In this document: positions 1 through 13,525 of the stretch, piece after piece
Layout: each line of letters starts with the position of its first letter
Numbering within the stretch: the first letter of the stretch is position 1
DNA from: Hemibagrus wyckioides
Lineage: Eukaryota > Chordata > Actinopteri > Siluriformes > Bagridae
Direction of reading: 5' to 3'
Assembly (NCBI RefSeq): GCF_019097595.1
Contig: NC_080723.1
Span: forward strand, 8,531,011-8,595,010
Length of the DNA stretch: 64,000 bases
The notes under the pieces: model-generated
Database searches by the model: none
What the model was told of the DNA's origin: nothing
What the model saw: the letters and a program-made list of their open reading frames with translations, nothing else
Made by a program: the position numbers and the translations under genes

Positions 1-455
1 CCCTCTATTGCTGAAACCACGTGAGAAATGTTAAAATTCAATTCAACTTTGTGTCTGTCTCTATGGCTCTCTGTGTTTCTCTGTTTGTCTTTTTCTGTTT
101 CTCTGTGTCTCTCCGTGTCTCACCCAGTGTCTCTCCCTGTCTCTCTCTCTCCCTGTCTCTCTCTCTCCTTTTCAAGAATAGTTCAGATGGATTAGTGCAC
201 TGCTCTAACTGCCGGCGCCAAATCAAGGTCCCCATCTAATCTAATGATGAGTGCATTCATGGGATCAGAGTCTTTTATCGCCTCTTATAATGTAGTCACT
301 TACACACACACACACACACACACACGACTGTTGTTGTCATTCTTCTATACATGCCTGATTAAATCCCTCAAACACAGAATGAACCACAGAAGGCCTCCAA
401 TCTATCAATAGCTTTTACTTTGTAATTCTGTTTCCAGGAACATCTGCACTGCCAA

Positions 456-503
<48 letters not shown>

Positions 504-623
504 ATAAATCCGAGCCAAGAAATAAATCATATTTTAAAATTAGCTTCTCGTATACTTTTACAAGATAGTTATAGTGGGACCATAACACTTTTTGTATCAG
601 TCCATGCAAAGTTGTTTTCTTAA

Positions 624-675
<52 letters not shown>

Positions 676-2201
676 TGAAAAAATACGGTTTTAAGCTTTA
701 AAATGTTGTTTGAACACTTTCACAGGAAAATCATGGACATAAAAAAAAAGCAAGTGTAAAGTGCAACTATAACACAGTCAATCCTAATAGAGCGTCTCTT
801 CCACATGTGAACATATCAGGCCGATACCGATACCGTGTAGCACCTGTAACCATGACGTAACAAATTATTAACTGAGAATATTAAAGTGATCATGTCAGTT
901 TCTGTCACACAAATATGTCTGTCAGTGACAGAGGTCAAAGTGGTGCTTTCAACAACATTGTGACCAGTCTAACACATCCTATAGATAGACCCTGCCTTTC
1001 ACCACACCACTCATCTCTCTCTCTCCCACTTTCACTCTTTCTCCATCTCCCAATCTTTCACTCCCACTCCCTCTCCCTCATGCCCACTCCTTCTCACTAT
1101 GTCTTTCTCCCACTCTCTCTCCCTACCCACTCGCTAGCTCTCTCCATTTCCCACTCTTACTCCATTTCTCTCCCCATCTTTCTCTCTCTCTCACACTCTC
1201 CCTCACCCTATGCCCCCAACTTATTTTTCATCTTCCACTCTCTCCCCTCTCTCCCACTCTCTCATTTTCACTCTTCCATACTCCCTCTCCCACTCTCTCC
1301 CCCGACTCCTACTCTCTCTCTCCCACTTACCCCACTGCCCTTTATCAATCTCTCCAGCTTTTTAGCTGAAAGGTACACCACGGCCAGTTAAAAACAACGT
1401 GTCAGTCATAATTAGAAAGTGTATTGAACCACACCCGAGCGTTAGACACGGCGCTGCCCTCACGCTCATTAGCCGCAGCATAGTGTGTGCGTATATACTG
1501 TACACACCAGCTGACCCTGGACGACCCAACAGCTTTACACCTCCACGTGGGGACAGGAGAAAACACCATCACAGGATTAATATTCTTGCCATCCACTAAA
1601 AGAGAGCCCAAGTTTAGAAATTGGAGCAGGAGCCAGGACAAGACGAGAAGGTGAATGAAATGAAGAAACGACATTCAGACATTCCCAGCAGCCGAGGAAT
1701 ACGGTGGATACGGTAAAGCAACAGAGATATACATAAGCGTTTGGAAGAAGGAATGGAAAAGAGCCTGTAGAGCGAGTGAAAGAGAGATGGAGCCAAGTCA
1801 TGTTGCCCTTTCTGTGTTGCGGGTGGGCATCATGCCATACTAAACAGCTGCTCAAGGTAGAGTTACATCTCCATAACCGAACGCTCTGCGCTCAAAACGG
1901 TTCACGACGCTAGACATTAAAGCAAAGGGACCATAAATCACTTCGCACTAATCAACCCTTCATCTGCAGTCTCTGAGACGTAACTCAAAGATCACAGGAC
2001 AATGTAATTACTACATTGTAGTTTGTAATTACACCCTTAACTGCAAACACTCCTGGCGATTTAAGAAAAAAACCTTTCGTAGAGGCGGTGTTGAATAGGC
2101 AGGAAAATAAAAAGCTGTGTGGAGAAGCAGCAGCTGTATCACGGCTCTTATGTGACACCATGTGGTCTGTTCAGGGTACAATCCTCTATTTCTGTTCTCA
2201 C
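1..2201. other. gnptab intron 7 sequence, no exon seen
   Basis: This stretch should lie inside the gnptab intron that follows the 2202-2336 exon. I looked for the next expected coding block on the minus strand and did not find it. The stretch holds simple repeats: a CA run near 301-325, a TG run at 461-501, an ATA run at 624-673 and a long pyrimidine-rich tract at about 1011-1330. The open frames across these are low-complexity artefacts. Confidence 0.6.
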
Positions 2202-5200
2202 CTGCTTGATTTTACTCATCAACACAGATGGCAGTTTGACCCTCAGCTGCTCGAGGTCTTTGAAGGAGGACGAGAAGCCACTCAGGAAGGCCAGCGTCTG
2301 AATCCTCACTAGACCTGGAGCCTCTTGATCTGTCGTCTAGGAGGAAAGAGAGGAAAGAGCATAGTCCATGTAGAATATCAGTCTCTTTATACTGAAATAT
2401 CCCCAGTTCTGAAAAACACATTTTTTCTCTGAAGAGAATTTCAATCTTTGCTGTTTGTTTGGTACAGAATCAGACATCTGACGTGTTTTATCTGATCACT
2501 CATCCACTATACTGATGCTGGATATATGCTCAGTGTCTTAAATACTGTATAAGCCAGTCACAAAAGTCCTGATATTATCAACATCCATGCTGCTAAAAAT
2601 AATGCAGATAAAGGATTAATGTGGGAGTTTAATCGTTTAAAAGACTAATATGGCATCACAAAAAAGTCCATCTTTTGAGTAAAAGTGTGATGAAATTTTC
2701 AATTAAGTATAAACTACAAGTCAATTCTGATCCTAGCGGTTAAAATCTATTAGGTATAAAATCTAAACCTTGTATCATGAAAACAAAAGCCATTATCACT
2801 TTCTTCGCTCAGACTTATTATTCCTTCTGCACACTCCATAACCAAGACCCACAAACCATTAGTAAAAGTAAATTAAATAAGTAAATACATTTTTTTTAAA
2901 AGGGAAAAATGAAATTTCTTACCAGGTAAGCTCTGGAGACGGAGTGTTGTGGGAAATCCTTCGGTGCATGTGAGTGAGCTTTATCCGCTAACGGGAAAAA
3001 AACCCAGAGTTAGACATGTTGACATACAGCTAAGAGAATTTTTTTTTATCCTGTCATTATGAATGGAAAGATGAGGATTAAAATAAATGATGAAGGAGAA
3101 TAAATATATTGTGTGGAGAACTGAACCCGTCCTGGGTTTGAGCTGAAGCTCAAGTTGCTTGAGTGTCACTTTAATATTTGCACTGACTGTCTACACTATT
3201 CTTTTGCACAGAGTCGGTCTATATGTTGTTTGTCTGCACTGTCCTGTCTTGTCATCTTGTGCATTTCTGTTGTATGTCTAGTTTTTCTTGCACCTTAAGT
3301 ATAGTTTAGTTTTATCTCTATGTTTAGCTCAATGTTTGTCTGCGTCACTGTACTTTGTCTTTTTTATGTTTTGCACCTATGAGCACCTAACGTTTCTCCT
3401 ATGTGTAGTCTAGGAGGAACTTCACTTCACTGTGTACTGCAACAGCCGTATTTGGTTGAAGTGACAAAGCTTCTTTGACTTTGACTTTGCTGTGGTTTTG
3501 GCCGGGATAAAGCGCAGACTAAAAACAAATTCTAAATGAATGATAAAGTAGAAGCTGAAGTTATGTAATAATATACAGCCATCATGTTAGTTTGAGGAAA
3601 TCAAAGATGAAAACCTGCAAAAAAAAACACAACTCCATCATTATATTCCCCCTTAGAAATGTTGCTCATCTGTAGAAAATCAGCAGCAGTTTAACACAGA
3701 GGTGACTGTCATGCAAAACTGGGCCAAATGAGCCATGTGGAGAACCACACACACACAAAGTTTTGTGACTTAATTTACGCAAACACAACTTTTATCTTGT
3801 AGTAAAAATCAATAAGGCGTGCCGGGTGCATGAGTCAGGATTCCAATCACCTTTCAATCTGACTGAAAATGTTTCAGCTAATAGAAGAGAAGTTTTCTTT
3901 CTCTGGGTGATGGACAAAAGAAGGGGGGAAAAAAACAAAAAAAAACATGGACACTAATTCATCTACACTACATATCTTACTGAAGCATACAAACAACTAA
4001 AGAGGTTGATATTGTATGAAACAGGGTTTTTTAATTATTATTATTTTAATTATTTATTTGGGTGTAATAAAAAAATCCCAATTGCTGTATACTCAGCCTC
4101 TGTATGATTTTATAATGTTAGAAAAATGCTAAAATGCAGAAAAAAATAAAAATGAAATTCTACACAGACATGAACATAAGGAGAGAAAATGTTTAAACAG
4201 CGATAAGAAAATAAGTGGCTTGTGTAAAAACAGAACAGACATCAACTGTGTGTGTGTGTGTGTGTGTGGGTGTGTGTTGCTAACCGTCACTCTGGGAGTG
4301 GAACAGAAGCACAGACACGCTGCTGGACGGCTGTAGAGGTTTTGCAAGGTGCAGGAGCTGCTTTGTGGAGGACAAAGCACCCGATTTAGACAACAGCTCC
4401 TTCAGGGTGATGTTAGATGACAACGCCGGGTCTAACACGAGAGCCGGACCCACAATGCAGTGCGACAGCAGGCACTCGGGCCTAGAAAAGTGCATAAGGT
4501 TTATGAGTGGTGTCAAATAAGAAACGGTAAAAATAAATAAATTTTTAAAAAAGATTATATATTTTTTTTAATCAGATGGGATCCACACCACATGCTTGTG
4601 TTAAAGCCTCAACACTGATCTGATCAAACCTTTATTTTTAATCATTCAGTCAACCAGCAGTTGATTGGATGATTGTGATTGATCAGCAAGATGATAAAAA
4701 TTGTTGGTAACTGCACCAAAATAAAGATCCTAAAAAAGGCTTCCAGAACAAACATTTAAAAAAAAAAAAGAAAAAGAAAAGAAGTAGAAATAGTAAAGCA
4801 ATACAGGAAGATGTCGAAAACCTTCCACTCCTTCTGCAAGAGCTTTACATCTAAAGCTGAAGAGACACCCAGGTCTGACTGAGTCTGCTGTGTCTGTATT
4901 TCTATTGCATATTTATTTTTATTATTATGTACTGAACATATTTTCCATGAAGTATCTACGTTCTATCTATCCATTTATCGCTTAAATGCCCCAAATTTAA
5001 AATTCTGGTGATTCATTTGCACTCAACTCAACTTTACGACCTCACTCAAATATCCCAGCATGCTTTAATGCCATTAATGATCACCTTTGTGTTTGACACT
5101 CTTATGAAGTGCTGTGTATATAAAAAATAATAAAATATATAAATGTTTAAAAAAATTTAGTTTAATAGTCGCAAAACTCTGATTTGATACAGATCTCTGC

Positions 5201-8200
5201 TTTGTTTCACATCACCACACAGTTTCAGAAGATCAGTGGAAAAAAAACAATAAAAACTGTGTCTAAGAGTGGCGTCCATACAGGAAGTGGTCGCGTTCAA
5301 ACAGTCAAACCACGACCCCACTTTCTCAAACTGCACTGCGCAAACAGCATGCTGATGTAGAGTTTCCTCACCTTCCTCTGGGTCCCTCAGTAGCGTCGCT
5401 AGCATTCTGCCCCAGCTTCTCTCTGCGTGAAAGACAACATGTTAATATTTCACGCTTTGAGCTGATGAACCTTTTAGAGCAGTGAGATTCAGTTCACACT
5501 TTAAAGTTCAATTCAATTCAGTTTATTTATATAGCACTTCTAACAATGGACATTGCCTCAAAGTGGCTTTACAGAAGTTAAGAAACAGAAAACAATTATA
5601 AAGTTTAAAGTTAAGTTACTATTTATCTCTAACATTTATCCCTAATAAGCAAACCTGAGGCAACGGTGGCAAAGAAAAAGTCCATGAGATGATATGAGGA
5701 AGAAACCTTGAGAGAAACCAGGCTCAGAAGGGAACCTCACACTCATTTGGGTAAAGGACACTGTATGTTATAATGCGATTATAACATATGGTTTAAAGAC
5801 ATCTTGAAACGCCACAACAGTTACAGGATACCTTAGAGAAGTCTGACATTTCTAGATCTTCTCACGGTTTGCCTCTAACTGTTGATTGCAATTGTGAAGG
5901 TCAGAGCGAATGACTGACACTCGTTAAACCTCAGTGCCTGTCCTTGTGACCTGAAAGAGATGAGTGCTGTTAGGTGAGGAAGGTGATCGAGATGATAGAG
6001 ATAAAGCTGATCAGTCAGGAGGACTTTGTACTCGTTTGCTCCGAGATAAAGTAACAGAGCCATCGTTTTGTTTTTCTCACACTTTCTCTTTGCTCATCCT
6101 GATCAAGCAGCTTCGTCTCGCTCAGGAACAGAGCCACGCTTTTATTGTTCGTATCTCGAACTTTCACAACCGCAGTCGTGTGTTTCATTGCATTACAGTG
6201 TCCAAAGGTCCAAATCTAGCGACACAACTAGCAAAACCTACGCTGCGTTTAAGTAAATACCTCATAACTGATAATGATACTCAGATCCTTAAATAACACA
6301 AAGTAAACATGCCCTCAGCTTGGAGTTCCTCTCCTTTAAAACCCGAGTGCACTATGTGACGAAGTCTGCAACACAAGAGGAAACACGGTAGCGAGCATGA
6401 GGACGCTTCTCTTTTCATAGCCATCGTTGCCTCTGGTTCACTCATTAGGAGAACTTATATTGTTCAATACTTATTGCACTACCTCAACCCCTGTGTTTAT
6501 GTTATTTCTATTTTGCACTACCTCAACTGCTGCTATATTGTATTTTTGCACAATACATGTTGTCAGGCCCCAAAGTTGCATGTTCTTTTCTTTCGGTGCT
6601 AAGTGTCCTGTGTTTTTGTGTTGTCTTTTTTGTATTTATTGTTTTTGCACTGTCTTGTCGTTGCTGTCTTGTCATTGCTTTCTTTGCACCTAGCTGCACA
6701 CTTTACACTTTATGTGGTTTGGACGAACTTTCGGTCCTAGCTTTGTGTTGTTCTTGTGTTTGATCTTCATGTTTATGTAGCACCAGGCCCTGGAGAAACA
6801 TTGTTTCATTTCACTATGTACTGCGTCAGCTATATGTGGCTGAAATGACAATAAAGCTTCTTGAATCTTGAATCTCAATCTATACACTGATTTCTGGAAA
6901 GCTGCTTTATGACACAATACATGAAGTGAATTTATCTTTAAAAAGCGTTACGCTGAATACACACACACAAACACACACACACACACATATTAGCTTTAGA
7001 TTCCTGAACATACATGGAACGGGAGAAAAAAACAAAACAAAACAAAAAAAAACCACAGAAATGGAGGCATCCTGGGTTTGTTCTCTGCTTTGTAACTCAA
7101 CCATGACATCATTCTGAGCTCCAAACTCACACTTCTGAGGTAAACTGAAGACAGTTTTATCCCACAGCACTGCTGAATTCTCAAATCAGACTCAAAACTG
7201 CTCATGATGATGATGATGATGATGATTACAGTGTTATAAAGACGTGCATGGTGAATAGGATTTTAAGCCTGACAAAAAACAAAAGAATTATAAAGGAAAA
7301 AGACGTGCTTTAACACTTTGTTTTCTTGAACAAAGTAAAACTTTGTACTGATATGTACTGATCAGTACAACCACTGAAATGATCAAAAAAATTATTTTTC
7401 TTCTACATTTTTTTTTCAACTAGCAAAAAAAAACCCCAAAAACCACATCAGATCAGTCACTGAATATTTTCCTGCACCTCATTGTGAGTGATTCTTCAAC
7501 TAAATCATTTATGAAACAATTTTGTCACGTTACATTACAACACACTTTGTTAATAAAAGTATTAACACTTTTTTTTTATTTAACATATTAACATTCCTAG
7601 CTTTTTGTTCAGGTTCTACTTTTAACTATTTTTGAGAAAAGGGAAATCATTTGTAGACAAAATAAAAGAAAAAAGATGGTAATGCAATGGGGTGTCAAAC
7701 ATAAATGGTTCTCAAACAGAAATAATAAATGTGCCTGATGAGTATTTACTCGTTTTTAAAGACTGAAATTTGCACTCACTCATCAAAGCTTTTGGAATTA
7801 AAATTATTGTTACATTTAATATTTTTCGGTCTAAAGGTTTCCTGAGGTTTAGATAAGTTAAATGTTATTTCCTCTACTGAAAACTCACAGCTCCACCTGA
7901 ACACCACCCCCATGTATGAGGCTCATATGAGAAGCACAGCTCTAATATACTCTAATGCAGCAACTGGCAGAAAAATACATTTATTTTCTTCTAATGGTTC
8001 ATCTTCAGTGAGTGTTATAATAAACGCTGGTTTATGGCTCAGTCTCTGAGGTTCAGAGTGATGATGAATGGCATGTAAAAGCAAATTAGAATTGTGGAAT
8101 AAAATATTGCCCAGCTCTGTGTGAGTGAGAGAGAGAGACCTTATCTTTCTCTGCTCCTCTTCCAGCTGCTGTTTCACTGTGTGAAGATCCTTCAGTAGAT

Positions 8201-8448
8201 CAGCATCAGTACCGTTCACCCAAGTGTACACCACGTCTATAGGCATGGGCAAACACAGCCTAGAGGACAAGAGACAATCAGAACAGAACACAACACAATT
8301 ATCTTTCTCCACCTGCATTTCATCACACACACTTCTGCTACTCAGTCCTGCTCTGAGATTTAAAACATCCAGATACAGAGACAAAGGGCAGAAAGACAAT
8401 CTGCACAAGATATACCAAATCATCCACTTCTTCTTGTTGTTGTTGCAA

Positions 8449-8482
<34 letters not shown>

Positions 8483-9800
8483 GTCTGATACGGTTGCGAC
8501 AGTGCATATGATGCAAAACACTCTCACTAGCATCAACACATAGGCAAATTCAGTGAATTCATGTACACACTCAAGTTGCACACCTGCTTTTTCCTTTATT
8601 TTTTTCCAGTAACTAGAGCAGCAGCTTGAATCTGCCCTACGAGTCTTGGTTTCTTTCATTCATTGATGACAAGTTCCTCATGCTCTGACTGATGCACCAC
8701 ACATCTCCATCAGAGGAGCTCGTTTGGGTGAATGAGAAAAAAAAATCCATGCAGTCTTTTTATCCCATGACTTATGACCATGATGTTACCCATTATTATA
8801 CTTTTAGTTTACAGTGCAAATATGTGCACTGATCAGCTAGTTTGGAAATCAACATTTATTATGTTAAGCTTAATAAATTTCTTACAAACTAAGAAATGTT
8901 GTGTATGATATCAGAGCCTTAAACTTGCTGAAAGTGCCGGCTCAGGAAGACAAGACTCCTCCGATTGGCCAAAAGTGATCTGATCACTGATCAGTGGCTG
9001 CTCCGGCTCTACAGGTGCTACAGGAGCACTGATATGTGGTGCAAAAGTGAGAGTGTGAGAAAGCTGTAATTTGTGAGCGAGAAAATAGTGTTTGAGTCTC
9101 ACAGTACAGATTCAAAATGCTTCTTTCTTGTATTCATGTGTAGTTATTTTTTTATATTATCAAAAAAAAAATTTTTTAAATGTGAGAAAATGATTGAGTT
9201 TTGCATCCTATTCACTGTAGCAACTGTTTCAGATGTGTGTGTGTGTGTGTCTTGATTTGTGATAGGTAGAAAAAGATTTGCTCCACTGTTTTGCCCCATT
9301 AATGCCTTTGTAATTAAGACTGTGTAGCAAAAGTGACCTAAAGTATGTGCACCCCTGATCACCACACTCGTATCTTGTTAAACATCTCATTCCAAGTTTA
9401 TTCTCCTCAGTGTTTGCTGTTATATCTAGGTTTTCCACTAGATGCTGGAGCAGGGCTGTGGGGATTAGTGATCATTCAGATACAAGAGCATTAGTGATAC
9501 CAGACACTGATGTTGTAAGAGTGAGGGGGTCTTGGGTGCAGTCTGTGTTTTTTTTAATGGGGTTCAGGATACACATATGGGTGTGATGGTCAGGGGTGCA
9601 CATAATGTTGGCCATGTGTGTATATATAAGCATTATGACTGAGTGAGTGAGATGATCACTGCTTGAATGTTTAGTGAAACAGTGAAGGAGGATGATCTTC
9701 TCACCTTGTCTGGAAGGATTTACCAGCCACGTTGTCTCTGTAGGAGTCAAACAGGACATGGTACTGATCCCGACTCCACTCCAGAACCACCTGCATGCAC

Positions 9801-9839
<39 letters not shown>

Positions 9840-10027
9840 AAACTCGTATGAAATATAAAAGAAGTGCTGTGTGTGGTTCCGATTTTAACACAAACCTCTC
9901 CGAACTGGAAGGCGGACACGATCATGAGCACGAGCCCGCCGAAGCACAGGTACAGCCCGTAGCGGTGGGACAGACAGGTGTAGGTCTGCCGCTGCAGCAG
10001 CTTCAGCAATGAACCGACGATCGCCAT
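2202..10027 (-). CDS. gnptab: N-acetylglucosamine-1-phosphotransferase alpha/beta precursor, 5' part (7 exons)
   Basis: The enzyme transfers GlcNAc-1-phosphate to mannoses of lysosomal hydrolases in the Golgi, the first step of the mannose-6-phosphate tag. Coding exons, in transcript order: 9896-10027, 9705-9790, 8140-8259, 5372-5422, 4285-4481, 2923-2987, 2202-2336 (786 nt, 262 codons). All junctions are GT-AG and phases close. The first exon carries the cytosolic tail ([18 protein letters not shown]) and the signal-anchor membrane segment. The next two carry [17 protein letters not shown] and the Stealth-type start [18 protein letters not shown]. Later exons read [22 protein letters not shown] and LAFLSGF, all matching human GNPTAB. 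The 51-bp fourth exon ([14 protein letters not shown]) was found by phase and position. The human protein is about 1,250 aa, so most of the gene lies past the left edge; I found no further exon in 1-2201. Start chosen: ATG at 10027, giving a slightly longer N-terminus (MAIVGS) than human. Confidence 0.95.
3170..3492 (+). repeat. LINE-type 3' tail (L2-like), fragment
   Basis: T-rich sequence with repeated 'TTGCAC' steps, then 'TTCACTTCACTGTGTACTGCAA', ending in short tandem copies of TTTGACT. This is the usual look of a fish L2-type LINE 3' untranslated tail. It lies in a gnptab intron and resembles the longer copy at 6430-6885. The family name is inferred from the tail pattern. Confidence 0.5.
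5497..5765 (-). repeat. Fish interspersed repeat with (TTGAA)n tail
   Basis: It begins with tandem 'ttcaa' units and 'tttatttatatagcactt', then runs through 'gacattgcctcaaagtggc' and 'gaagaaaccttgagagaaa'. The same element, in the opposite orientation, occurs at about 12290-13040. The pentanucleotide tail suggests mobilisation by a LINE. Confidence 0.65.
6430..6885 (+). repeat. LINE-type 3' tail (L2-like)
   Basis: T-rich sequence with several 'TTTTGCAC' motifs, then 'TCATTTCACTATGTACTGCG', 'GAAATGACAATAAAGCTTC' and a TTGAATC tandem tail. This matches the form of L2-type LINE 3' ends in fish. It lies in gnptab intron 3. Confidence 0.55.
9258..9640. mobile_element. Tc1/mariner-derived fragment (family A)
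   Basis: A diverged copy of a sequence also present at 14810-15230 and 63420-63830. Shared blocks include 'acatctcattccaagttta', 'tccactagatgctggagc', 'attagtgatcattcag' and 'cactgatgttgtaagagtg'. In the fuller copies the reverse strand resembles the C-terminal part of a Tc1 transposase. No open reading frame survives. Confidence 0.6.
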
Positions 10028-10130
10028 GACACCGCTTAGCAGTCCGCATCTCTCCTTCTGCTCGCCGCTAACGCCACAGCGCTCCGCCGCTCCTGCCTAA
10101 ATCATCCGGCTACAGGCTCTGATTCACGCT

Positions 10131-10140
10131 GTCACCTGAC
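10131..10140. promoter_or_regulatory. Near-CLEAR E-box upstream of gnptab
   Basis: The ten bases GTCACCTGAC differ at one position from the palindromic CLEAR/TFEB consensus GTCACGTGAC. The site is about 105 bp upstream of the gnptab start codon, in the GC-rich presumed promoter (10030-10140). The mismatch turns the CACGTG core into CACCTG, so TFEB binding is uncertain. Confidence 0.35.
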
Positions 10141-10269
10141 TGCCTGTGACCGATCACCATATTACACACACACACACACACACATACATACACTTCCGTG
10201 TTAGTGATGACGAAACACCGGGCCCAACCATCGTGTTCAAGCAAGCCCCGCCTCATAGACTGGGATAAG

Positions 10270-10345
10270 CCAATAGATTCACGCTCACTGAGCATTCGCC
10301 AATCACTCTAGCCAATGAATTGAAGGTTTGAATAGACGGACCAAT
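10270..10345. promoter_or_regulatory. Cluster of four CCAAT boxes upstream of gnptab
   Basis: CCAAT occurs at 10270-10274, 10299-10303, 10312-10316 and 10341-10345, about 245-320 bp upstream of the gnptab ATG. Such spacing is typical of NF-Y driven housekeeping promoters. Function is inferred from motif density only. Confidence 0.45.
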
Positions 10346-10496
10346 CATAGTTTAGGAGGCGGGATTTACAGGAATAGGCAGTCTCGTCAAAGAAGAAAGC
10401 ACGCTGCTGCCCTCTATCTACAAACTCCAAACCTGCAACCACAGAGCACTGAGCTCTGTCTATCTAAAATATACAAACAATACACTAACAAAAATG

Positions 10497-10533
<37 letters not shown>

Positions 10534-11279
10534 GCACAAGGCAGGGGACACTTGAGGGAGTGCCGACACATCACAGAGCACCATCACACAAACACTCACA
10601 CACCCATTCCTGATTACTCTTGACCCTTTCTTCTACCTCTGTATACTCCTAATTGCATCAATAAAAATCAAGCAAACCAATTCACCAGTAATCACATGCC
10701 CAAGCTACGAGTAACTTTTATCCAATGAAGTCGGCATGCTTTGCAAAGCAAGCAGTTCTATTTTAACTCCTTTTAACTGTTCCTTCTTCCCATGATTTTT
10801 GGAAATAAATCTCCTATCTGTGATGTTTTGATATTTCATCTGTTAATTCTGTTCTTTGTACTAGGTGCCTATCAATCCCTCTGTCTGTAAACCTTTCTGA
10901 TCTTGAGGTTTGATATGCTTCACATGATGAGCTGTTCCTTACATACACTTCTCCATACACTTCTCCATACACTTCTCTTCCTGTTGTTCCGCTACATGAC
11001 GATCTTTGTCTCATCTGTCCCATGGGCTGTTGTTTCAGAGCTGTACAAACTTCATTTTTTTAGACGTTGTTAGCGATCTCTAATCTCTTTTTCCCATTTC
11101 TGAGGTTTATTGATAGTGTACATGTTGTAGTGAACCCCTTTGTATTTACTCTAGTGAAGTCTTCTCTTGATTGTTGACTTTGACACAGAAATCTTTCACA
11201 CATCTGAAAACAGAAGGAAGAACTACACATTTAACTGAAACAGACAATACTAAAACACTATTCATTTACAATTAGGGCC

Positions 11280-12889
11280 AAAAGCTTAGACACACCCAAG
11301 CTAAAGACATTGCAAATATTATTTCACACACACACACACACACACACACATGTGTTTCCTGTGATTATACATTTCCTGTGATGTCATTTAGTTACCATTT
11401 ATTTCCATAAATAGTGACTTAAAAAATTATACCTAATAGACAAATTTATTTCAGCTTATATTTACTATATCAGTTTTTCAGTGGATCCATACACTTTGTT
11501 AGTATTTGGTATTTTCTGTTCAGACCACAAATTTTCTGTTGGATTCTTTTCAATATTTTGTGATGGTCGCACAAATATTTTCACTTGGTCTTTAAAAAAC
11601 TGACAACATGGCACCTGCCATTTTGGGTGAGCAAAGGTATTGGAACCAAATTAATTCCCTACAGATGAGGAATCCTTACCGCTCATCATGTCCAGCTCCA
11701 CCCTTTATTCACACCTCCATTTCCACAGGTCCTCAACTCAATTAAAGTCTGCTGATTGACTTGGCCCGTCTAAAACTTTTCATCATTTTACTTCAAAAAA
11801 GTTTTTTGTTGTTTTGGTGGTGTCTTTTGGATCATTGTCTTTTTGTATAATGAAGTTCCTCCCATTTAGATTGGACACATTTCTCTGTAAATTGTCAGAC
11901 AGAATGTTTCTGTAGATTTCTGAATTCATTCTGTTTCTGTTTCAAGCAGCCATGTAACCCTAAGCCATAGCACTACCTCTACTGTGCTTGATCAGTAAGC
12001 TTGTATGTTTTGGATCATGAACAGATCCTTTCTTCCTCCACACTTAGTCCTTTCCATCACTCATTACATTAAAAAAAAAAAAAGGAGCAGGTCTGGAAGG
12101 TTCATGTGCATAGAATGTTTGGTGTACTGGGTTGTTCGGATGCTGTCGCCTTACCACCCTCACAAGTCGCTCAGGTTTGCTGACTGTGAAGTGGTTGGAT
12201 GCTTTATGTCCCAGGAAGCCTTCATGTCTGTCACCTTCTGGCTCTCCCTTTTAGTTATGCTGTCATAGCTAATCTTGCAGGAGTCCCTGCCTGCACTTTG
12301 CACATAATCTACATTGTCTTTAAACATCACATGATCAGAATTATACTTAATATCTTTCTCTCTCTGGCTTTCTCTGTCGAGCTACACACCCCACTCCTGA
12401 GCTCCCAGTCTTTGCCAGTTTCCAGTATGACCACTGCCTCTACCCCTGGACGTCACTTGGTGGTGCTCACTGATGCTGTGGATGGTTCTGTGTGGACAGC
12501 ATGTGACCCAGGAGACAGCCGTGGACAGAGCCACTTGGGGACTTTCACAACGTCACAGATCTGCCATTACATCTGTCAGCTTGTGACAGAAAAGAATTAG
12601 TGCCTATAATGAACTCAGAAACTACAGTGACCTAATAGTTCCTCATGGGCTTTTGATTGCTGTTATAGAAAGGACATTAACCAGTTACAGTTACATTATT
12701 TACTGTTTAGTGTCACCCAAATGAGGATGGGTTCCCTTCTGAGCCTGGTTCCTCTCAAGGTTTCTTCCTCATATCATCTCAGGGAGTTTTTCCTTGCCAC
12801 AGGCTTGCTCATTAGGGATAAATAGGATACAATACAATAAGGATAAAATAGTTTAATAATTTAATTTAATAATTAATTTTTATTTCTAT

Positions 12890-12924
<35 letters not shown>

Positions 12925-13310
12925 TTTTCCCTTCTCCTTTCTCTGTTTATCTACATTTGTAAAGCTGCTTTGAGACAAAGTCCATTGTAAAAGGCGCTAT
13001 ACAAATAAAATTTAATTGAATTGAATTGAATCTCGGTGTTTCTTTCTGTCCTTCAATCTGTCTTTCTGTTTCTTACTGCTGATGAGTGAATTAAATGGTG
13101 GATTGTGATACCTTCACCTCTGTGTAGGTTGTTGGTGACATCACTGACTGTTGTTTTGAGGTTATTGTCTGGTTATTAATGCATGTCATGTCATTCTTTT
13201 TTCTGGACATTGCAGACTGTTGTACTGGCTGTACCAAATGCATGTTTAATGACTGATGGATTTAAAGCCAGTTGCTTTGGATCTGTAAGGCCCGTTTGGC
13301 CCACTTGTTG
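11280..13310 (-). mobile_element. Old Tc1-like element, interrupted (family B)
   Basis: Parts 11280-12290 and 13070-13310 read on the plus strand like the antisense of a Tc1 transposase gene. Recognisable blocks are 'tttggatcattgtctttttg', 'gcttgtatgttttggatcat' and 'gacatcactgactgttgttt'. The block 12290-13040 is a different repeat and looks inserted. No intact frame remains. Confidence 0.6.
12290..13040 (+). repeat. Fish interspersed repeat nested in Tc1 relic
   Basis: It contains 'gaggatgggttcccttctga', 'ctcaaggtttcttcctcat', 'gggagtttttccttgccac' and 'aaagctgctttgagacaaag', and ends in a TTGAA tandem tail. This is the fuller, oppositely oriented copy of the repeat at 5497-5765. The small frame at 12199-12600 is part of it and is not a gene. 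Confidence 0.65.
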
Positions 13311-13489
13311 CTTTTTACTGACCTTGTTTTATAGTATTATATGTATAAATAAGTATATTATATGTATGTCTGTATGTCTGTATGGTAGCCAGTGTAAATT
13401 CCTGTTAGTTACATGCCCAAGGTAGTTCTAATCTCTCGTCTCATATTCATCTTTTCATCTCAAACCATGATATCTTATCTCTCTTATAC

Positions 13490-13525
<36 letters not shown>

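Noticed and set aside
915..1391. 158-aa open frame rich in Ser, Leu and Pro
   Set aside because: It is the translation of a long pyrimidine-rich tract, with no conserved motif, and lies inside a gnptab intron.
8911..9102. Small minus-strand frame in gnptab intron 2
   Set aside because: It has no similarity to GNPTAB. Phases of the flanking exons join directly without it.
12199..12600. 133-aa frame between gnptab and dram1
   Set aside because: It runs across the border of a Tc1 relic and an interspersed repeat, so it is a chance frame.
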